From contig NZ_PYOM01000002.1 in the NCBI RefSeq assembly GCF_003026365.1, positions 248,001-312,000 of the forward strand: a stretch of DNA of 64,000 bases. The letters run 5' to 3'. The stretch comes from Photobacterium angustum (GTDB taxonomy: Bacteria > Pseudomonadota > Gammaproteobacteria > Enterobacterales > Vibrionaceae). The translations under genes and the position numbers were made by a program. The notes under the pieces are model-generated. The model searched no databases. It worked only from the letters and a program-made list of their open reading frames with translations, and was not told the DNA's origin. Below are positions 57,821 to 64,000 of this stretch, one piece after another (position 1 is the first letter of the stretch; every line of letters begins with the position of its first letter).

Positions 57821-59272
57821 ATGGAAAAACAGACTGTCGTGAAACTACCCTCGTTGATGCAAGTTCTTGTTGCTCTCGGTATTTTCCTTGCACTAGCATT
57901 CTCATTTACTGCTAAGTTAAATTTACCTATTCAGCTAGCACTCTACATCGGCTGGTTCATCATTATCGGCTTAGGTATAAAACTAGGTCATGATTACAAG
58001 TCATTAGAAAAAGCCGCAACAAAAGGTATTGCTAATGGTCTAGGTGCCGTATTAATTCTGCTTGCGGTTGGTGCTCTTGTAGGCACTTGGATTGCAGGTG
58101 GTATTGTTCCAACCATTATTTACTACGGTCTAAAAGCCATCCACCCATCCATTTTCTTGCTAGCAACAATGATCATTTGTTCATTAACCGCATTAGCAAC
58201 CGGTACTTCTTGGGGTGCAGCAGGTACGGCAGGTATCGCTATGATGGGTATCGGCCAAGGTTTAGGTATTCCCGCGCCTATGACCGCTGGTGCTGTTCTT
58301 TCTGGCTGTTACTTCGGTGATAAAATGTCACCACTTTCAGATTCAGTGATCCTTGCATCTTCTATGTCCAACGTAGAAATCATGGAGCACATTAAAGGCA
58401 TGTTGCCGATCGCATTAATTAGTTATGTGATCACTGGTATTATGTTTACTGTTGTGGGCTACCACTACGCTGGTAACGTGGACATGTCTCAAGTAGATTC
58501 TGTGATTCAAGCAATGGATAAGCAATTTGTTATCTCACCATGGTCTTTTATCCCTGTGGCTATTGTCTTGGTATTACTGGCTTTACGCTTACCATCATTC
58601 CCTGTTATTACGCTTGGTTCTCTATTAGGTATTATTTGGGCTGTGATGATCCAAGGTATGGATCCTTTAGTTGCTTTTAATACTGCATGGGCACCATTTT
58701 CTATTAGCTCTGGTGTTGAGTTTATCGATGCAATCCTTAACCGTGGTGGTATGTCGTCAATGCTTGGCTCTGTTGCCGTGATCATCTTCGGTCTTGGTTT
58801 TGGTGGTTTATTAGATAAAGTCGGTGTACTTCAAACTATTGCCCGTCTTTTTGAAAAACGCGTAAATTCCGCAGGTAGCCTATCCATTTCCACTATTGCT
58901 ACAGCTTTCCTTGGTAACGTGTTTGGTTCTGCGATGTATGTATCACTGATCCTAACACCTAAAATTTGTGCGAAAAATTACGACCGTCTAGGCTACCAGC
59001 GTAAGAACCTTTCTCGTAACGCTGAGTTTGGTGGTACGTTAACCTCAGGTATGGTGCCGTGGAGTGATAACGGTATTTACATGGCAAGCATTTTAGGTGT
59101 TGCGACATTCTCATACGCACCATTTATGTGGTTAAGCTTCGTTTGTATTATCGTAACGATAGTCTGTTCATTCATGGGATGGTTTGTGGATCGCTGTCCA
59201 CCAGCATCAGAAGCCCAATTAGCACAAGATGATGAAGAAGAAGCACTTGCTGTTAAACAGTTAACTTCATAA
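57821..59272 (+). CDS. nhaC: NhaC-family Na+/H+ antiporter
   Basis: A 483-residue inner-membrane protein with about 11-12 helices. The NhaC core is visible in ALATGTSWGAAGTAGIAMMGI, AVLSGCYFGDKMSPLSDS and GTLTSGMVPWSDNGIYMA. Members exchange sodium for protons; in some marine bacteria relatives are proposed lysine or other amino-acid transporters, so substrate is not certain. AAGGTTAG precedes the ATG. It is followed by a terminator. Confidence 0.88.
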   Translation: MEKQTVVKLPSLMQVLVALGIFLALAFSFTAKLNLPIQLALYIGWFIIIGLGIKLGHDYKSLEKAATKGIANGLGAVLILLAVGALVGTWIAGGIVPTIIYYGLKAIHPSIFLLATMIICSLTALATGTSWGAAGTAGIAMMGIGQGLGIPAPMTAGAVLSGCYFGDKMSPLSDSVILASSMSNVEIMEHIKGMLPIALISYVITGIMFTVVGYHYAGNVDMSQVDSVIQAMDKQFVISPWSFIPVAIVLVLLALRLPSFPVITLGSLLGIIWAVMIQGMDPLVAFNTAWAPFSISSGVEFIDAILNRGGMSSMLGSVAVIIFGLGFGGLLDKVGVLQTIARLFEKRVNSAGSLSISTIATAFLGNVFGSAMYVSLILTPKICAKNYDRLGYQRKNLSRNAEFGGTLTSGMVPWSDNGIYMASILGVATFSYAPFMWLSFVCIIVTIVCSFMGWFVDRCPPASEAQLAQDDEEEALAVKQLTS

Positions 59273-59282
59273 TTCTGAAATT

Positions 59283-59311
59283 AAAAAGCCCCATCTATTG
59301 GGGCTTTTTAT
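59283..59311 (+). terminator. Terminator of the nhaC-type gene
   Basis: AAAAAGCCCC pairs with GGGGCTTTTT around ATCTATT. It could also serve the converging M14 gene. Confidence 0.9.
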
Positions 59312-59355
59312 TACCTGTTTATAAAACAGTTTGTTACACTAGCATATACCATTAA

Positions 59356-62016
59356 TTAATCACCATTTCGATATAACTGTTCCGCTTCATCTTGCGGCTC
59401 CAACTCATCAAATATCACTGGTGAAATGCTATCACTGCTAAACTGCAAGGTGACTGGATCAGAATAATTCGGAACATTGTCATAGCTAAACACCGAGTAA
59501 AATTTCGGTATATTGGCATTCCCAAATCGGTCAAATGTATATTCATCCTTGCCAGCATAAAGCTTTACGCCGTCTAGTGGTGTGCGAGGAGGATGAAAGC
59601 AATTTCTAACTACATAAACACCCACAAAGTCTGGATCGTCAGGCTTCTTCCAGGTCAATTTCGTTGCACCATCAACTAGTGTGGCATTTAAGTCTGTTGG
59701 TGCTGCCACTGGTTGTTTTCGACGTTCTATGTACTCAATAACCAACTGCGGACATTTTTCACTATCACAATTGAACCAAGTCACCATGGCATTTTTGTGC
59801 CTTGACGCCGAAGTGGCACGGATGATCAAATTAAGAGGCTGCCCACTGCTAATAACATCTTCTAAATGTTGTCTTGCAGAGCTATCAAACATAAAGCTTT
59901 TTCTAGGCGATTTAGATAAACCGATACTACTTGCCTCGTAACCTAGGTATTCGATTTTTTCACGATTTTTTACGCTATAAAAATCAAGGTTATCAATTTC
60001 AGCAATATCAACAGTGAAGCGCATTGGTTGTGCAATCTCTCTCGATTGCTCATGCTCTATCTCAAAATAGGCTTGAGTGATAACAATCTCTTTTTCCTGA
60101 TTGAGGCAGTCTAATGAAAACATGACTTGCCCAAAGACTGTATTTTCATCACTGTCAAAGCCACATTGGATAACATTCTTTTGTGGTGGTTCTTGTAGGG
60201 TAAAAGTATGACAATCACTTGCCGATATCGCGACCTTAGATGTTTTTTTGGTGTAGATAACTTCCAAGCTTGGGCGGTAATGAATACCACCACCAAAACG
60301 GCCATATCCGATATCAAATTGCATAATTTGGGAATCATTGCCAATTGGAAGCGAAGTCGGCCCCTGAATTTTGAGAAGTAAACGTCCTTGATTTAGTTGT
60401 TGCTGCAGTAACTGTTTTTCTATCGCACTGAAACACCATGACTTCCAAATACCTTGTGTTATTTGATCGGAGCAAATGGCATCACCTAGGGTTTGTTGCG
60501 GTACAGCTTGATGAATTTGATCAAAACTTCGGATATTGGTGATTTCTTCTGGATCAAGAATAGAAACTGACCATTCACCATAATTTTCTATTTTGGCGCC
60601 TACACGATTCATTGGATATAGCGAAAAACAGGCATCTTTGATAATTGCATCTTCGGGCAATCTATCAATATCAAAAGCAATGACACCATAACAAATCCCT
60701 TTAGTTTTATTGACACCAATAAACAGAGAGTTATATCCAAAATGCTCCGCATTAAACTCTTTTGTTAATTCCCCTACATAGCCAATTTGTTCAGCTGCGG
60801 GGAATAAGGTGTAAGAAAACTCATCTTTTGCCAAATTTGTTTTTATCTTAAGTTCTGGAGCGAAAGGTGATTTTATTCGTGTCACCCGATTCACTTTTCT
60901 CAAATTATAAAAGTATCGATGACCAGATTGTAATTGACTATCAGTGAAACTATTTTCGGAAGTATTGGCGATTAAGGTTTCAGGAGTACAATGGTATTTG
61001 GGCGTATCACTTCGATAAATTTGATAATAGCAATTACTATCGTCCTCACCACTATTCCAAACTAATTCAACTTGGGTATCATCAACCTGCTTAATCGTGA
61101 AGTTTTCAGGTCGAGATGGCGCAAGTTCAGAATAATCAATCGCACTATTTAACGCATAAAGCAAAGCAGGAATATTCTCATTCACACTTTGCGTCATGTT
61201 AACTAAATAGTCCGGTATATTCCGACTACCTACCTCGACAACACTGGAGAGAATCCCGCGATCATAGTAGTACTCACGACCACTTCCATGGATCAAATTA
61301 GCAGGTGGCTTACCTCTGTGTATGCCATATTGTCTGTTTGTTACTTTATGAATTTTATGCGCCATATTGGCGCATAAAATATTCAAGTCGGTCCCTTCAA
61401 TTTCAGCTTCATGGTTAAACTTATGAGCAGGGAAAAACACGTTCCCCTGCGAGTGATAATCTAACGCAATACTGATATTTTTATGTTCTTCAACAAACGT
61501 TTTGATAGCTTGTGTTTCTGGCTCTGAAAATGCCTCAGGTCCACTGTAAATATTCGACTGAGTATCAAAACTACGCTTAAAATTCACGCCAAAGTTTCGA
61601 TTCAAATCAACGCCAAACGTGCCGTCTTTATTATCTCGTCTATTCTTGCGCCAAAATGAAAAGTGTTGTCTTGAATATTCAAAACCGTCAGGGTTAAGAC
61701 AAGGCACCATATAGAGTGTGTTTCGCGTTAATGCCTCAACAACATCGGGATTGGAAGGATAATTATCAAGAATATACTGAATAAAATTCACTGCTAACTC
61801 GATACCAATCCATTCTCTTGCGTGAATCGTTCCCGTATAAAGCAATGCGGGCTTCAAATCTGCATAAGCCACATCTTGTGACAAAGTCACCATCATGATT
61901 GGACGATCTTCATGAGTCTGACCGATATTCTGCAACCGGATCAAGTGAGGATACTTCTTCATCGCCTCAGTGAGAAAATCAATCGTATCTTGATAAGAGA
62001 GATATTGTTTTTTCAT
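59356..62016 (-). CDS. Cytosolic M14 zinc carboxypeptidase with FN3-like domains
   Basis: The 886-residue product has no signal peptide, so it is probably cytosolic. Residues about 5-300 form an M14 carboxypeptidase: zinc ligands His65 and Glu68 (HAREW) and His188 (DYHSQG), substrate Arg in DLNRN, catalytic Glu261 (VVEVGS). Next come an FN3-like domain (about 310-400), two beta-rich domains (about 405-600 and 600-770) resembling the DNRLRE or CBM type, and a second FN3-like domain (about 775-865). M14 enzymes remove C-terminal amino acids; cytosolic members in eukaryotes remove glutamate tails. The ATG overlaps the stop of the ATP-grasp-HhH gene (TAATG), so the two are coupled. Substrate is unknown; removing residues added by the neighbouring ligases is my inference. 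Confidence 0.85.
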   Translation of the reverse strand: MKKQYLSYQDTIDFLTEAMKKYPHLIRLQNIGQTHEDRPIMMVTLSQDVAYADLKPALLYTGTIHAREWIGIELAVNFIQYILDNYPSNPDVVEALTRNTLYMVPCLNPDGFEYSRQHFSFWRKNRRDNKDGTFGVDLNRNFGVNFKRSFDTQSNIYSGPEAFSEPETQAIKTFVEEHKNISIALDYHSQGNVFFPAHKFNHEAEIEGTDLNILCANMAHKIHKVTNRQYGIHRGKPPANLIHGSGREYYYDRGILSSVVEVGSRNIPDYLVNMTQSVNENIPALLYALNSAIDYSELAPSRPENFTIKQVDDTQVELVWNSGEDDSNCYYQIYRSDTPKYHCTPETLIANTSENSFTDSQLQSGHRYFYNLRKVNRVTRIKSPFAPELKIKTNLAKDEFSYTLFPAAEQIGYVGELTKEFNAEHFGYNSLFIGVNKTKGICYGVIAFDIDRLPEDAIIKDACFSLYPMNRVGAKIENYGEWSVSILDPEEITNIRSFDQIHQAVPQQTLGDAICSDQITQGIWKSWCFSAIEKQLLQQQLNQGRLLLKIQGPTSLPIGNDSQIMQFDIGYGRFGGGIHYRPSLEVIYTKKTSKVAISASDCHTFTLQEPPQKNVIQCGFDSDENTVFGQVMFSLDCLNQEKEIVITQAYFEIEHEQSREIAQPMRFTVDIAEIDNLDFYSVKNREKIEYLGYEASSIGLSKSPRKSFMFDSSARQHLEDVISSGQPLNLIIRATSASRHKNAMVTWFNCDSEKCPQLVIEYIERRKQPVAAPTDLNATLVDGATKLTWKKPDDPDFVGVYVVRNCFHPPRTPLDGVKLYAGKDEYTFDRFGNANIPKFYSVFSYDNVPNYSDPVTLQFSSDSISPVIFDELEPQDEAEQLYRNGD

Positions 62017-63446
62017 TACTCAACCTCACTCGGCTGAGTATTCCAAGCTGCAATAATTGCATTGAGTTTTTTCTGCTTTAAATTACTCACTTCAAGTAAT
62101 CGTGAAGGATGATTATTCAAGACATCCAACGTTCCAGCTACACCAAAACGCTCAACAACCTTGTTAGCTAGATTTACTCCGATCCCTTTAACTGAGGTAA
62201 AAAACTCGATTATCTGTTGTTGATTAAGCGCATCCTCTGTCTTATCTGAATCAATCGCAGCTGTTGGGTATTGCGCTTGCTCGACACCTAAATCTAGTGT
62301 CTTCTCTAATTCCGCTTGCGGTTTCGGTTCTAAAAACTTTGCTAAAAACTGATTCAGTCCGTTATCACCACTATGTAGACCTTGTAAGTTCCAGACTTCA
62401 CTTGGCCACTCTTCATTTAAGTCATCTTGGATGTTTTCTAGCGCATATAACTTATCTTGAGGATTTAATTCACCTGTATCCGTTGAAAATGATGCTTGTC
62501 CAAATGAGATATTACGCATCGTTCTCAATAGCGAAGAATCAATTTTCCCTAGCTCTTCCCAGTTCTTATGAGGGAAGTAAGGTTTTTTAAACATCTCAGG
62601 CGCCAGTTGCCACATTAAATACTGTCCAATCCAATCACGAATATAAGGAAAAGCAGCAAACGCCGTCGCACATTCTAAAATGCTGTATTCATCGTTGTGA
62701 CTCACTGCAATATCACATGCCCAATATTCAGCTTTCGCAGCTTTAGATGCATTAATTGCAACTTCCAATACTTTCTCTGGAATGGCTTGATAATCCATAC
62801 TGCCACCTTGGCTAGTATTGGTTAGCCACTCTCCTTCTGGCGGTCTACGCCAAAAAGCACAAACAGGTTTATGCCCAATCAACATCACACGAATGTCCGC
62901 TTTCATTGGAACAAAATCTTGTATATAAGCCGGAAAATAACGACGTTCAGAAAATAGCTTTACTGCCTCATCAGCACTATCAACTTTGTGGACAAAATAC
63001 CCACCGTAGTTTGATGGCCCATAAGAACGTTTAATAATTTTCGGGTAACTTGTCTCGTTGATATAATCAAGTGCCTCTTCCACATTATAAAATATCTTTG
63101 TTTTAGGAATAGGTAATTGATACTTATGGCAAAAATGAGTGACGTTTTCTTTCGATTTATTACAAAACTGTGCATCCAAAGACGGAATAAACTTCACATT
63201 CGGAAGTGCTCTTGAGATATCACGAAATGTTTCGTAAGCAGTAGCTGGAATATTACCAATCAGTACATCAATTTTTTTTCTTTTCACTTCATTGATAAAG
63301 CGCTGCTTATCATTAGCCCAATGATACGTCACTTGCTCAATCTTATCCGGCCAACCTTTGAAATTCGAACGATCAAAGAAACGTAAGACATGATCTAAAT
63401 AAAGTAAGCCAAGTTTTGGTCGAGAAGTTGCATTAACGCTTTGCAT
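62016..63446 (-). CDS. RimK-like ATP-grasp enzyme with C-terminal helix-hairpin-helix domain
   Basis: This 476-residue protein has an ATP-grasp core (about residues 100-300): RSYGPSNYGGYFVHKV for the Gly-rich loop, YIQDFVPMKADIRVMLIGHKPVCAFWRR, then TNTSQGGSMDYQAIP and ILECATAFAAF. The core resembles RimK-type C-N ligases. The usual Glu-X-Asn of the last metal site (EVN) reads ECA here, so activity may be altered. The end, about residues 412-472, is a helix-hairpin-helix domain (FFTSVKGIGVNLANKVVERFG, then NHPSRLLEVSNLKQKKL) like that of RecD2 or RuvA. I know no such fusion. It is followed by the M14 gene and preceded by the other ATP-grasp gene. Confidence 0.8.
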   Translation of the reverse strand: MQSVNATSRPKLGLLYLDHVLRFFDRSNFKGWPDKIEQVTYHWANDKQRFINEVKRKKIDVLIGNIPATAYETFRDISRALPNVKFIPSLDAQFCNKSKENVTHFCHKYQLPIPKTKIFYNVEEALDYINETSYPKIIKRSYGPSNYGGYFVHKVDSADEAVKLFSERRYFPAYIQDFVPMKADIRVMLIGHKPVCAFWRRPPEGEWLTNTSQGGSMDYQAIPEKVLEVAINASKAAKAEYWACDIAVSHNDEYSILECATAFAAFPYIRDWIGQYLMWQLAPEMFKKPYFPHKNWEELGKIDSSLLRTMRNISFGQASFSTDTGELNPQDKLYALENIQDDLNEEWPSEVWNLQGLHSGDNGLNQFLAKFLEPKPQAELEKTLDLGVEQAQYPTAAIDSDKTEDALNQQQIIEFFTSVKGIGVNLANKVVERFGVAGTLDVLNNHPSRLLEVSNLKQKKLNAIIAAWNTQPSEVE

Positions 63447-63460
63447 ATTTCCTCCTTAAA

Positions 63461-64000
63461 TTATGCGAAATCAGTGTAGTTAATATCAGAAGCAACGTTT
63501 GAATTAGTGGATGTGTTTTTTGAGCGATGGCTCTGCTTTCTTGTTTTTCTATCTATAAGCTCAACAATGCATTGAATTTTCTTAGCATTAAAATTGATGC
63601 CCATTTTTTCTTGTTCTGGTGTTGCAAAAGCAGGAATACCGTTAACTTCAAGCACAACATACTTTTGATGCTCGATATCATAAATAATATCAACGCCCGC
63701 AATTTCTAACCCCGAAATGCGTGCCGCTTTAAGGGCGAGCTCAATTACCTCTGGCGGAGCTTCTCGTTGTATGACATTACCACCGCTTGTAATGTTAGTT
63801 TTCCAACTCCCCTCGGCCGCTTTTCTGCCATAACAGGCAATAAACTGATCATCGACAATATCAACACGGTAATCAGTGAAGTCATTTTCTATGATACGCT
63901 CTAGGTATAGCTGAGGTGATGCTTGATTCACGATGTAAGGATAAATTAAGTCAAGATCACGCTCACTTTCGAGTTTGATGATCCCGTTACCTCCCCAGCC
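63461..64000 (-). CDS. RimK-like ATP-grasp ligase, 5' end beyond the window
   Basis: The frame stays open to the right edge, so the start is outside. The internal GTG at 63931 is not the start, because coding sequence continues upstream with GWGGNGIIKLES, the ATP-binding Gly-rich loop. Downstream are LYLERIIENDFTDYRVDIV, ACYGRKAAEGSWKTN, ITSGGNV, GVDIIYDI and VVLEVNGIPAF, all typical of RimK/LysX ligases, including the metal-binding EVN that its neighbour lacks. It probably joins an amino acid (often glutamate) to a carboxylate of a protein, peptide or small molecule using ATP. A short gap separates it from the second ATP-grasp gene. Confidence 0.85.
   Translation of the reverse strand, partial: GWGGNGIIKLESERDLDLIYPYIVNQASPQLYLERIIENDFTDYRVDIVDDQFIACYGRKAAEGSWKTNITSGGNVIQREAPPEVIELALKAARISGLEIAGVDIIYDIEHQKYVVLEVNGIPAFATPEQEKMGINFNAKKIQCIVELIDRKTRKQSHRSKNTSTNSNVASDINYTDFA

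Noticed and set aside
63461..63931. Complete 156-residue protein starting at the GTG at 63931
   Set aside because: The frame continues upstream to the window edge with the ATP-grasp glycine-rich loop, so this GTG is internal.

Overview
The window reads as chromosomal DNA of a marine gammaproteobacterium of the Vibrionaceae, most likely Photobacterium. The genus is an inference. What supports it is low GC, a LuxU-LuxO-Qrr quorum-sensing relay next to uvrB, the sodium-motor protein MotY, a sodium-pumping Rnf operon, a DUF2753 gene behind sodA, and overall protein similarity to Vibrio and Photobacterium. I see no rRNA, tRNA, CRISPR array, prophage or intact insertion sequence.

Layout. 1-86 is the 3' tail of purB. 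161-16040 (minus strand) is the most unusual block. It encodes a roughly 3,690-residue secreted protein of about 24 DUF11-like Ig-type repeats, a 1,176-residue predicted outer-membrane beta-barrel, and an OmpA-type lipoprotein. A CSS-EAL cyclic-di-GMP phosphodiesterase lies divergently beside it (16.8-18.4 kb). 18.4-24.0 kb is oppABCDF (oligopeptide import). 25.2-27.6 kb is moaACDE under a molybdenum-cofactor riboswitch. 27.8-29.8 kb holds two small poorly known genes and yvcK. 29.7-34.0 kb is luxU, luxO, the sigma-54-dependent small RNA qrr1 and uvrB. 34.0-35.1 kb is a long non-coding interval with a pair of perfect inverted DnaA boxes and a separate 129-bp element that can fold into a three-way junction. 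pepE follows. 36.3-42.5 kb is rnfABCDGE, whose RnfC has a long Ala/Lys/Arg-rich tail made of 120-bp tandem repeats, and then nth.

43.3-51.5 kb carries a small membrane-anchored protein, the manganese SOD gene sodA behind a strong Fur box, a DUF2753 gene, motY, rnt, a fadL-type porin, a YuiF-like transporter, grxD and the iron SOD gene sodB. 51.7-55.9 kb is a two-gene RND efflux pump. asd and an NhaC-family antiporter follow. 59.4-64.0 kb (minus strand) is a tightly coupled cluster: a RimK-like ATP-grasp enzyme (cut by the window edge), a second ATP-grasp enzyme with a C-terminal helix-hairpin-helix domain, and a cytosolic M14 zinc carboxypeptidase with FN3-like domains.

Most of the window is conserved core genome. 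The two best candidates for undescribed biology are the giant-repeat-protein/barrel/OmpA-lipoprotein locus with its neighbouring c-di-GMP enzyme, and the ATP-grasp/ATP-grasp-HhH/M14 cluster, which resembles a writer-and-eraser pair for amino-acid tails on a protein or peptide. The non-coding interval upstream of uvrB is the best non-protein candidate.
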